A stretch of 64,000 nt of DNA from assembly GCF_000149955.1 (NCBI RefSeq), contig NC_030989.1, forward strand, positions 3,602,505-3,666,504. Direction: 5' to 3'. The notes below the pieces were generated by a model. That model made no database searches, was not told the DNA's origin, and worked only from the letters and a program-made list of their open reading frames with translations. A program made the position numbers and the translations under genes. Every line of letters begins with the position of its first letter. The stretch's first letter is position 1. This DNA is from Fusarium oxysporum f. sp. lycopersici 4287 (Eukaryota; Ascomycota; Sordariomycetes; Hypocreales; Nectriaceae). Below are positions 1 through 10,294 of this stretch, piece by piece.

Positions 1-558
1 CAGCGACGAGAGAACTGCCGAGGCCCTCGATGGGTCGCGGTGAGCGTGCGAGAGGGAGACGGCGAGGTTCTTTTCCACGACCGTGGGTGAGGAAGGCGCC
101 GCGGCCCTTGATAGCGGTGTAGAGAGTGTCGAGCCATGGGTTGTAGATGACGCCAATGGCGGGCTGACGATCGATTGCGAGACCGAGAGAGATGCAGGCG
201 CTGGGGAATGAGTGCACGAAGTTGGTTGTTCCATCGATTGGGTCGACAACGAAAGTTGGCTCAGAGCCAAGTCTCACTCCAGGCTTGTATGTCTCTTCGC
301 CCATGAAGGAGATTGAGGGGAATGATGAGGAGAGGCGGGTTGAGACCATCTTTTCAACGCCCTTGTCTGCTTCGGTAACAATGTCGACGGCTGCAATTAT
401 GTCAGCTACAAAACATATCATGGACAGAACATGATCGTACAGTTGAGCTTGGTGTCGGTGTCGAGCTCAGCAGGATTGGCAGCCAAGATCATGGCTCCGG
501 CCTCGTAGGCCACTGAGACGAGCTCATCATGAACAGCTTGAAGATCGATATCAGCCAT
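1..558 (-). CDS. Inositol-1-monophosphatase family protein (5' part; runs off window)
   Basis: Mg-dependent phosphatase that hydrolyses inositol monophosphate (IMPase/QutG-type family), presumably cytosolic. The ATG is at 558-556. A 50-nt intron lies at 391-440 (GTACGA...TTGCAG), so the coding parts are 441-558 and 1-390, giving 169 residues before the window edge. Visible motifs are the metal-binding GEET at about residues 70-73 and the family signature DPIDGTTNF at about 89-97, followed by the GVIYNPWLDTLYTA segment typical of the family. The C-terminal half, with the last metal ligand, is outside the window. QutG-like quinate-cluster members share these motifs, so true inositol phosphatase and quinate-cluster paralogue cannot be separated here; no other quinate genes are visible. 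Confidence 0.9.
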
Positions 559-1117
559 TGTGTATAATTTCCTTCTTGTTGTTGACTGAACAAGATAAGA
601 TGGTGTTATGATGAAGTGGAGAGGAACAGATTTATGGAGGGGTTCTCAATGATTTGGCGGGGCAGCTCAAGCTGACGTCTGTGAGGGGCCGAAAGCCGGG
701 GCCGGTCAGAACAGACCATCCGGAGCTTCCTAACATTGCAGTGATACTCAATGAACAGGGGATAAATAGCACGTTGGGTTTGTGCTGTGCTTCAATTGGA
801 CACATGGCATTTCTCAACCAAATCCAGGGATAGAAACGCCGTGAATTGAGTGTTAAATCACTATCGACAAGAGTGGTACAAGACTTCCGTAAACTACCAA
901 ATTGAAAGAATCCTCGCAGCACATACACAATGTCATGATATATCAGAATTCCACCCAGCCAAGTCCAGGCTCTGCATGAACCACAGGTTCCCAAGCCCAG
1001 TAAATAAGAGAGAAAGAAGGAAAGGCAAGCATAGCAAAATTCGCAGACAATCCATAATCGCGCAGCTTTTGTCTCGTCTCCCACAACATACTCGACTCTT
1101 TCAGCTCATGTCTCGTC
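559..1117. other. Intergenic region
   Basis: Upstream side of the IMPase gene and downstream side of the small membrane-protein gene. Open frames of 84-150 codons overlap here on both strands, but they resemble no protein family and conflict with one another. I see no RNA gene or repeat. Confidence 0.5.
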
Positions 1118-1847
1118 TTACATGTTCTCCCTAAACACAGACCGTCGCTCTGTCGGACTGCTCTCGGCGCTGCCGCTTCTGTTCTTGGGTTTCGCAACTC
1201 CCGTGTCGATAGGTCGAGGGCTCACGCCGCGCAAACTTGAACCAGCATCGTCATCAAACGGGTTACGTCCTCCAGGTCCCGATGCAGGACTTCTGCTCGC
1301 CCTACGACCCCGATCTTCCTCCTCGTCGAAACCTCGGCCGCCCGACAATCCCGGCGTCGCCGCGAGGTTCATGTTGTAACCACCGCCGTATCCGGTGTCC
1401 CGGCCGCGACCACCAACGTCCTCTTCATAGTATCCATATTGGTCTGCTTCGTTTCCAACGCGCGAGTCCCACGCTTCATCAGGGTCGAGCGGACCGAAGC
1501 CGCGACGGCCGCGGGCACCGCCGGATTGCTCGTAAGCGCCTGCGGCGGATCGGTTGTTGCGGTTCTTGAATTTGCGAATCTTGTCGTTGAACCAGCCAGC
1601 GATGCCGCTAGGGGCGGGTTGTATTCCATAGCCGCTGTCTTCTTTATGCCATGGTAGATACGAGGCGAGACTTGGGGGGGGAAGCTGTAGAGATAGGGTA
1701 TTAGTTTGATTGACAGGATTGGGAGCGAAGGAATTGACATACACCAAGTCTGCGAGCACGAAGCTGTGTGAATACAACCCATCCAACAGCTCCTGCAACG
1801 AGCAGGACGATAATGGCGATTACGATACCTCCTGCCGTCGACACCAT
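1118..1847 (-). CDS. Small single-pass membrane protein, unknown function
   Basis: About 223 residues in two exons: 1743-1847 and 1118-1684, separated by a 58-nt intron (donor GTATGT, acceptor CTACAG, phase 0). The N-terminus has a hydrophobic stretch at residues 7-29 (GIVIAIIVLLVAGAVGW), followed by basic residues, which suggests a signal anchor with a cytosolic tail. The tail is rich in Gly, Arg, Ser and Asp and looks disordered, with a GGRNPFDDDAGSS-type stretch near the end. It has no enzymatic motif that I recognise. I have the impression that similar short proteins occur in other filamentous ascomycetes, but cannot verify it. The first ATG after an in-frame-compatible leader was chosen because it places the membrane segment at the N-terminus. 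Function unknown. Confidence 0.75.
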
Positions 1848-2624
1848 CTTTCTGTGATCCCGCTTCTGTGTGTCCCAAGGGATTTGCGATGCGATCAGTC
1901 GCGTGGTGACGCAAGACGAGAGGGTGAGACAGATGCTGGTCGGGCGCAAATCGCAACGATTGCGTTATCTATCTTGGTATTTGAATAGTAATAATCCGCC
2001 GTGGGAAGGAGAAGATACAATGAAGGGTTATTTTCGCAGGCGAGATTTGGTGTCCTTTGTTTGACTTTGGCTTGTCTTGTTCGGATGAGGTGGCGGTGCT
2101 TCGTCCAAGCTCCTACAGTGCAAGTGCAGTATGAAGATGTCACTGACTGGGCTTCAATTGAGATGTAATGGACGCTGGAGGACTGGACGGGAAAATCTTA
2201 GGGCGGTCCACTTCTGTCAGTGTCCACCGACTAGGGTTGCTTACAGTGAGCTTGGCGCTGATGCCGGCTCTGAATTTAGTATCAGTGGCCCGCTGTAGTG
2301 GAGAAAGGCGTTTAAGTCCCTGCAGAGTTCCATATCCAATTCCCTGAGAAGTCCAATGCTTATATTCGCATATCCATGTCAATTGGACTTCTTTCCAAGA
2401 TTAACCATCGTGAGAATGATTTAACTGTTCTGGCGAGTCCTGCTTAAAGCTTCCTCCTATCTCATTAAATAATTAGCATCTTATTTCATCCTCGTATTCC
2501 TCATCCGAGCAAATCCGCTCCCTTGCATCCGAGTCTATTTCAGTCCATTACACGGCTACCAGCCTCTTGGAATAACAAAAAACATGCAATTAACCGCTCT
2601 GTATATCTAACTCTTCCTGGGGGG
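1848..2624. other. Intergenic region
   Basis: Promoter side of the small membrane-protein gene and 3' side of the phosphatase gene. No credible open frame, RNA gene or repeat was seen. Confidence 0.5.
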
Positions 2625-4245
2625 TTATCCCTTGATACCGCACTTGTTCCAATGTCCTCCCTGCCTCGCAAACGACAAGCTCTCCACGAAATCCTCCAGC
2701 TTACACCGTCCATACTCATCTCCTCCGCAACTCTCCATCTCCATAACTCTATCATTTATCAATACTCTAACAAATTCCTCTCCTTTCTCTTCATTTGTAG
2801 CGCCGCACTCAAGCTTCTCTACATACATACGCGCAGCAAAGGGGACTACCCATGCTGATGAGTAGCCATGTGCTCGGATAGCTGGCACGATATGGTGTTT
2901 CGGCAGCTTGCTTGTCGAGTTGTACAGACCCATTGCTGAGAAAATAGACACCATGGTGTTGTCATGGCTGAAGTCTGCATATAGCGCCCTGTCCAGGGGA
3001 AATGTCTCAGGATTGCCGTCCAACGTGCGATTGGTTGTGGTGCGGTCATCAACAGGCTTCCTCGTCAATCGAGAAACAAGCTCGTTGACGTATCCTACGC
3101 CCTGTGTCGGTCCCATTGCGTTGCCATTGCCGTATTCATAGTATTTGCCCAGAGTCATGTAGTAATCGTAGCTTCGCCAATCTTCTATGGAGAAAAGGTC
3201 GCAGAAACGGGATTGTCCTACACCATCAGGAGTGTTGACTATGTTGAAAGGGCACAGATCCATGAGATAGATCGTCTCCTGTAGCGACAGTTTGGCTTTG
3301 TGCAGATTCCTGTTGAGTCTATCCCGAATAGGAGGCAGGAATTTGTTTCCCCAGGCGGTCTGCGCACTGTTGTCGCCAACCTCATCATTGTCCTCGAACG
3401 AGCTACATGTTCCATGTGACAGTGTGTTGTTGATACCGGGCTCCTCGGGAATTACAAGAATGTCATCGGTGTAGTCATATCCAGACTCTCCTCGAGAGGC
3501 ATAGAAACCTTGTGTGAAGTTGTGAGACGACATGATAACTCTGTCGGATCCTGATGCCCTGATGAAAGGCTCCGTCTTTTCAGCGAGTCCGATGTATCGC
3601 TCATAAAAAGCCTTTCCAGAATCAATCATCTGGTCTTGACCAAAATCGGTCAGATCCTCAGATCCGAGGTTGTATTCGTAGTCACTGAGCCATTCGTAGC
3701 CCTTGCCATAGTTGGTCACTGATTTCTGGAGGCGGGCAATGGTGGCGCTGTATGCTGTAGTCTTGCCGGCGGTTGGATATCGAGCTCCATGACGAGACAG
3801 GGCGATTCCTATGGTGACCTCGCAATCATCCGGTGTTGATGAATCAACCTCTGATGGGACAGAGAAGAAGGAAGAATACTGTCCCCAGAGCTTGGAAATG
3901 TCATTGCAGCTTCCGTCATACTCACATCCAGATGACAGTGTGCTTGCAGATGTTAGTTTGGGGTCAAATATGAGAATTGGATGAGGGTGCTCACTTGTTG
4001 TGAACCCAAATAGCGAGTACTGTGATCAATGCAACTGTGCTGGTTACCATGACAAGGTAGCTCCATCGTCGGGTCTCTCGACGCTTATGCTCTGTATGCC
4101 AGTTCTCAAGTCGCTCGGCGTCCGCATAGCTCTCTTCAGCTTCATCATCATTTCCAGAGAGTAGTCGCCCTCTCTCAGCATCGGCATCAGATGCATCTGA
4201 GCGATTCGCTTCTGAGGGCGCGTCGTCGCGCGGAATTCGAACCAT
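2625..4245 (-). CDS. Histidine acid phosphatase, phytase-like, N-terminally membrane-anchored
   Basis: Predicted phosphomonoesterase of the histidine acid phosphatase (phytase PhyA-like) family, 522 residues. Exons are 3995-4245 and 2625-3942, with an intron at 3943-3994 (GTGAGC...TGCAAG). The catalytic RHGARYP is at about residues 134-140 and the proton-donor region DFSHDNTMVS lies in the C-terminal third; multiple cysteines fit the disulfide-rich fold. Instead of a cleavable signal peptide there is an acidic, hydrophilic head of about 60 residues, then one hydrophobic segment at 61-80. This predicts a type II membrane protein with the catalytic domain in the lumen or outside the cell. The ATG at 4245 is the first in this frame; an extended frame exists but begins with TTG. 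Substrate (phytate or other phosphoesters) is not shown by sequence. Confidence 0.88.
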
Positions 4246-5114
4246 TTCTACTGCTTCGGTTATCTTGACAGGGATGTTGTAGATGTTTACGAGAGCCAAT
4301 AGCTCCCTGTGAGGGCGATAAGGTTAAATCAGCAACGACTGATGCGAATAAACACGCAAAGTTTGAGGCATTGAGCTACTAGCAGGTCTTTCTTTGATAG
4401 CCTTGCGCTTTGATCGCATTTGTTGGCTGGGAATAGTGTTGATTAAGCTGAGCTGAGTATCCCTTAATGTTGGAGGTTCAGAGACACTTCACTTCACTTC
4501 AGGTGAGAGTGGGCCACGTGCATGGTTATGAGGCTGACAAATGAGGCACCATTAGCCACATGCCGATGTCTTCAGCAGTTGTTACAGTGATTGCGCTCAG
4601 TCGTTAATCAGTGAAACAATGATACATGATTCAGAAGAGGAATAAACACGATAGTAAGAATTAGGTAATTAAACTTCCTTCAACATAATGATTTGGTTTG
4701 GTGTTGGTGTTGGTGCTATTATTAGATCTTACCAATACCCTAAAGTTCAGTGATGAAGGCGACAAATGAAGTGGAAAGTATCGAATGGAATATGCCGCTC
4801 TAGGCGGAATACATTTTAGTTGTATCATGCAGATCTCAAGATAACATCTCTGCTCCTATACCTCCAACCTCTATCGTTTAACATGGACATAAATTTTAGA
4901 GCAAACCTGCCGCCCAGAAACCAGTTCTTTAATCCAAACCCAATTCCCAAATATTTTATCCCATTACCATAGCATTTCAAATACCCAAAGACCTTGCCAC
5001 GTAGTCTAGCTACATGGCAATAAGCCGTAGTACGAATGGTATCATCAAGTGTATAAGTCATAAAAACGTTGAAGAGAAAACGCGGGGTATAAGCCAAAAT
5101 ATCCAATCATTCCT
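4246..5114. other. Intergenic region
   Basis: Upstream of the phosphatase gene and downstream of the Ser/Pro-rich protein gene. It is AT-rich between about 4600 and 5100. A 93-codon minus-strand frame at 4825-5106 has no family resemblance and is taken as chance. Confidence 0.45.
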
Positions 5115-6770
5115 TCACATTGCAACACCGACACTCCTCCTTTGAGGTCGGGTATCGTTTCTGCCAAACGTTGAAGTGGCGAACCGTGAGATGAGGGGCT
5201 CATCCTGTGACACAGCAGCTGTGCTACCCACAGAGCATGTTGTCGGGACTGTGCGGTTCTCGTCATCCGATTCCCACGTACTGACCGTATCGACTGACTC
5301 TGTGCTCCGCCGATGTTCTGATGCTCCGCCCAGCGAAACTTGGTAAAATCCTTGGTTGCCCCTGATAGGACGAGGAGCGTTGGTGACAGAGTCGAAACTC
5401 ATGTTACGGTTGTGCTGTGACCCGGGGAAGAGCCAGCTCGACACCCGGGAAAAAGACTTCTTCTTCCTCAGAGGAGGTCGAAGTACTAAAGGTAGAGGTG
5501 GCGGTGGGGGCATATCATCTCGCCTGGGGCGAGAAGGAGGGGTAGAAGGTGACCTTTGCTCACCAGGAGTTCGGGATCTGCGAGGTGGTGTGATAGGAGT
5601 TCTCACAGGCGTACGAGGCGGCCTGATGGGTGCTGTGTGTGGCCTTTCAATGATATCAGAGTTGAGGCGCTGGGCAAAAGAAGGAGCTGCTGGGGGAAGA
5701 GCCGGAATTGACGGCATGGGCTCCAGGTCTGAAGAAGTCGGCGGGAGCGGTTCGTCACCAGGCCCGTAGATCGAGCTCATACCGGGCATGGTTCGGGCGA
5801 CCGAGTGGGGAGTTGGTGGTCGACTAGGAACATAAAGACTCTGTCTCTCGATGACATCGTCAATCTGCTTCTGGAGTTTTTCAACCTCTAGCATAGCATT
5901 CGCAACTCGTTCCTTGACCTTTTCCACATCTGGTGAGCTATACGCACGAGGACGACCCGGTGACTTAGGGGGGATCAAAGGCGGGATCTCATCTTCTCCA
6001 TGAGAGGAACTAGGAGCACTTCCCAGAGCTTGGCGACGTGGAAAGTGGAATGACATGGGAGAATCTGAAAAGCTCTTCTGATGCTCTAATGAAGGTTTCA
6101 CTTCTTCGGGTTGGCTATCCGACACACAGCCAGAATAGTCTGATGAGGGGGCCGGGTTCGCAGGCCTTGGTTCAAAGTGAGGCATGATAGGAGATACACC
6201 ATTGTCGGACTGATAGATGCTCAACTCGAGCGGGCGGTAAGGGCGATGAGGTAACTGTTTCGCAGGTCGAAGATTCGAAGCTCTCGATGGCGTAGGTTCA
6301 GGATAATCAAGAAATGGATCGGCAGCAGTTGATACATGGCGGAAGTCTGAAGGGGCTGAAATGAGCGGCCGGCGCGAACTTGGAGAGAGTGACCAGAATC
6401 TCCTTCTCTTTGACGAGACACTGTCTCTTGTAGACCTCTCCGACATTTTACGATGCTCCGGCATTGCAACAGGCTGGGGATGGTGAATTGGTTGGTCGTA
6501 TATTACTGGATATGAACGCTTCTCATCGACTTGGCCTATCAGCAACTGGTCGTCGCTCAACCTGCCTACGGGCCACGAAATGTTCAAAGTTGAAAATGAA
6601 TCCGAGGCCCAAGTATTGGCAGTGTGGGCAGAGGTAGAAGTAGACATAGACTTACTACGACGCGGCCTCCTGTCCTCTGAGGAGACCAGCGGTGCGCAGC
6701 AGAGAGATAGCCACGATGGCCAAGAAGCTCCTTCAGAGCCATGGGCACCGTGAGAACCGGCGTGTGTCAT
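5115..6770 (-). CDS. Ser/Pro-rich, largely disordered protein of unknown function
   Basis: Intronless frame of 551 residues starting at a true ATG (6770-6768). I do not recognise a domain. The sequence is dominated by Ser, Pro and Arg with repeated S/T-P sites, basic patches such as KRRRFWSLSPSS (about 121-132), and a proline-rich tract (DDMPPPPPLPLVLRPP) in the C-terminal third followed by a basic KKKSFSRVSSWLFPG stretch. A single predicted coiled coil sits at about residues 281-312 (VEKVKERVANAMLEVEKLQ). This composition suits a phosphoregulated scaffold, for example an SH3 ligand, but that is inference. Codon use and length argue for a real gene. The nearest upstream neighbour is URB1, 3.5 kb away and divergent. 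Confidence 0.75.
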   Translation of the reverse strand: MTHAGSHGAHGSEGASWPSWLSLCCAPLVSSEDRRPRRSKSMSTSTSAHTANTWASDSFSTLNISWPVGRLSDDQLLIGQVDEKRSYPVIYDQPIHHPQPVAMPEHRKMSERSTRDSVSSKRRRFWSLSPSSRRPLISAPSDFRHVSTAADPFLDYPEPTPSRASNLRPAKQLPHRPYRPLELSIYQSDNGVSPIMPHFEPRPANPAPSSDYSGCVSDSQPEEVKPSLEHQKSFSDSPMSFHFPRRQALGSAPSSSHGEDEIPPLIPPKSPGRPRAYSSPDVEKVKERVANAMLEVEKLQKQIDDVIERQSLYVPSRPPTPHSVARTMPGMSSIYGPGDEPLPPTSSDLEPMPSIPALPPAAPSFAQRLNSDIIERPHTAPIRPPRTPVRTPITPPRRSRTPGEQRSPSTPPSRPRRDDMPPPPPLPLVLRPPLRKKKSFSRVSSWLFPGSQHNRNMSFDSVTNAPRPIRGNQGFYQVSLGGASEHRRSTESVDTVSTWESDDENRTVPTTCSVGSTAAVSQDEPLISRFATSTFGRNDTRPQRRSVGVAM

Positions 6771-9700
6771 GCTGCGAAGCTCTCACGTCATACCGAGAAG
6801 GCGTATAGAACGTTGGGGGAGAAGAGAATGGCGGAGAGAAGAACGAACGATTCGTTACTCAACGAAGTAAAAGAAAAATGGCATAGAAGCTGAAAGACGG
6901 ATCAACGTATGGAGATAAGGTGGGATATGAGTGTGTATGTAAGTATGTATGTACAGTACACTCCTTCGTATATGTAAGCCAGCACCAGTACTAGCAGCTG
7001 CAGAAGAGGAGTGTGGTTGATGAAAGAGAGGAATGGGATAGGACAAGAAGTGAAGCAAGACGGGAAAGCTGCAGGAGGAGGACCAGGGACCCGGCAGATA
7101 AAAGAACAAGAGAAGCAAACAGCGGCAAGCAACTTGTAATGCAGCCCAGCCCATCTCGTGGATGACGGCCGGGCTGCGACGTTCCCATGGTAGTATATCC
7201 ACACCCACAGAGGCAACAAACGACAGTATTGGCACCCATGCCCCTACGAGTCTGTAGTGGGATCTGGGTTAGTTTCAAGCCCCATTACGATCGAATTTTA
7301 AAAAATTAAATAAGAAAAAAATGGGCGGCAGCCAAGGGAGATGCAAGACGACGTATCGAGTGGTTGACGATTGTCCAAGACGAACCCACGGTGCAGGTGA
7401 TGGACCGGGGTCGGTTGTCTCGCCGGACCAGTCGGCGCTTAGAAGACGGTCCTGACGGACTCCCAATCATGTTAGCGCTCCACACTAACTCTATCAAAAC
7501 ACCACAGAGACACATTGACTGGGCCACACGTAGTGCCCGAGATGGTGTCGCTGTTGCCCTTGGCTTAAGTCTAGAGAGTCGAGTCAAGTCGATGTCGTGC
7601 ATTTGGTTCCACTCCATTCCACTTCCAACTCGCCCTTTGGCTGGTCGTGGATCTTTCCATTGACTTTTTGGTCTGCTTGTCCTTGCCACAAAAGACCCCA
7701 GACGAGGTCTCGTGCTGCTACCTTATTGGATAGCCGCATGAGATGACGGGGTTTGAGGCCTTTGCCTGTGTTCGAGGCTGTGTGTCGTCACGCTGCGCAT
7801 TTCTCACATTCTCTTGTCGAACTGGTGTGAACTTGGGTCTTGGCGAAGGCGTCGTCAAAACATGAGTTCCATACCCAAGCTATCATATAACCTTGAACAA
7901 GAGACGTTCTTCGTCAGACGTTGTACAGAGCGCATGTTCAAACAAAGGTCATAGCTCTTAGCCCTGCTCTCTTCGGTAAACGCACAACAGAACCTTGCCT
8001 CGCTTGCTGGCTCCTAGTGCAAATCTTAGCCTTGTCGACTCTGTTTTGCTTCATTGAATCGACATCTGACGTTGCATCCATACATCGTATTTGGGGTTGC
8101 ACCGCCGGTTTGGTCAATACCCTGGTCCTGCCGGGCTGATTGGTAGATGCACCCCGGAACTTGGCCTCTTCATCATCTCTTCTCCATCAAATCGGTATGC
8201 TGCACGTTTTGTTACTCTTCGACCTTGCGACTGACAACCGTGTTTGTCTGTGAGCTGTGAAATGCTAGGATCTCTTGAAACGTGGGAGCTTCAGGAACGC
8301 CTGTCAATCTGCCTCTCATCGAATCCGGATGCTCCTTTGGGCCAGGTTTGTTATTACTTGGCCAAAGAATTGGTCGCTACATCCTAAAACAGCCGTCAAT
8401 GATGTTTCATGGCACCCAGAATAGTGATGAGCACGAGGCCATTGTGATGACCCGTATTCTGGCGTGAGCTGACGCGATACGATTCGCCTGCCTTGAAATC
8501 TTGAGACAAAATGACTAAACGATGACAGTCCCGAAATTTTAATATTTGGCGCTGGTAGACCAGAACGGCTGAAATGCATTGCTTGGCCCTTCAGCGGCAT
8601 CTGACAATAAGCGGCCATACTACGTTGATAACAGTGTCGTATTGCAATTGCCTCTTCGTCTCTCAGCCGGAGAAACAATGCACAGCCCTGCTTTTGTCTC
8701 AGTAAGAGTCACCAAAACCACTAAACACCAACAAACAAGGTGGGATGGCTTCATTTGTGGGGTCAATAGGAAGTGTGCCAGAAAGGGATTGTTAGGGCAC
8801 CTCGGTTTAGAGAGACAAAGGGTCAAACCGTGCAGCTGGGTCGGTGTCAAGCCTGATCGACAGCCGGACCGCTCCCTGTTGCTGCTGCAAACATCCATGG
8901 CTGTTAGCTTAGTAGGGAGTCGCGTACTGTTTGCTTTTGGTGCCCTGCGAGCGAAATTCCGTTACGCTTCCTTCCGCTGCCTTGTCGTCAGATGAAAGGT
9001 GATACCCCTGACTTTGCCATTCCTTGGTTCTTAAAATAGCGACTCTTAAGTTGAAGTATGGGTGGCTTTGCAACCTTGGCTTGGCTAGCTTTTGGCAGGG
9101 ATGCATCCAGAAGCTCGTCAGAGGCTCCCCTTAGGTTGTATCCAGTATGATGAAAAGATTTAGGCAAGTTTAGTGTAATGTTAGAGGGCCTTTACATTGG
9201 CCATTTTTGTCACTAAGGATAAAGGCCCTGGGTTTTCTTGCCTGCCCTAGAGGGGTTCTGAAGATAATGGAGACAAAAGCCGATTCACATGCGATGTTGT
9301 GTTCTCCATCAAGCACAAAATAGCAGGTGATGGATGTTCTAGTGGCGATCTTCAGTCATTCTGACTGATGTTTTTTTTTATAGCACTGCACAAGGCGCAA
9401 TAATCAGTTCGGGGGGCAACCTGTCTCAGTCTTGACTTCGGGAATGGCTGTAGAAAAAGACAGAGGATCCTCTCATGTCTATTTTCCTTGTTTCTTGCGC
9501 AGTTGGCTCCTTCCACTCTGCAACGGCGGATGCAACGGGAGTGGCGCATTTGACTTCACGATGTGGGATCGATGCGGCCTCGTCGTTTTTGTGAGTGGAG
9601 TTGTTGAACTCGTTCGACTCAGTTGACTCGTTCTGTGTGGGAAGAGTAGCAGTCGATTAGAGGTCGATGGCGATGATTATCTTCAGCCAAGGTTGATTCC

Positions 9701-10294
9701 AAGGCAATGTTGTAATATGCAATGTAACCAAGTCATGGCTTTACTTATCGACTACTCCAAGGAAATGTTGAATGCATTGGAAGAACCAATGCAAGTTGCT
9801 GAGAACAGCAAGCAAAGATCCACTCAACATGCAAACCTCCTCTTGATTCAGGGAACCATCTGGTCTCCCTCGCAATGCCTCTGCCGTCCCAACGTCCAGA
9901 CAAGTTCCTTTGCGCTATGGCGTGTACCTTGAGCTTTTGAACAGCTCAAAGTCCAGTCTCTCAAAGTACAACAGCCACAACACAAAGGAACATATCTGAT
10001 GGCCAAACAGCATCACAGATGATGGCGACTTAAGTGTTGTCAATTGAAATATTGTTATTCCATGTCTAGATTCGCGAGGTTCCGTGTTATTGATCCCAAG
10101 ACTGGAAGAAGTTTGAGATTGGCAGACAAGCTTCAACAACGCCGGGTAATAGATCTACCGACCGTGCTCCACACTGTTGGTCCCTGATTCCGAATCTGGC
10201 AGGCGGGACAGCGGTCACGCGTGGCAGAACGCCAAAAGTCAAGTAAATTCATGGATTAGAGATCTGGATTGCGACAAGCTCCGAGGTCGTCAAA
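6771..10294. other. Long intergenic region between divergent genes
   Basis: About 3.5 kb between the Ser/Pro-rich protein gene (minus) and URB1 (plus). Open frames up to about 138 codons exist on both strands but none has recognisable composition or closes into a multi-exon model. A CT/AG-biased stretch at roughly 6830-7110 next to the minus-strand start may be leader. I see no tRNA, repeat or transposon remnant. Confidence 0.45.

Noticed and set aside
632..1084. 150-codon minus-strand frame between the IMPase and membrane-protein genes
   Set aside because: No family resemblance, overlapped by conflicting frames on both strands, and it lies in the probable promoter or 3' flank.
4246..4299. 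N-terminal extension of the phosphatase (reading ALVNIYNIPVK)
   Set aside because: The extended frame begins at TTG, not ATG, and the ATG at 4245 gives a complete protein with a sensible membrane anchor.
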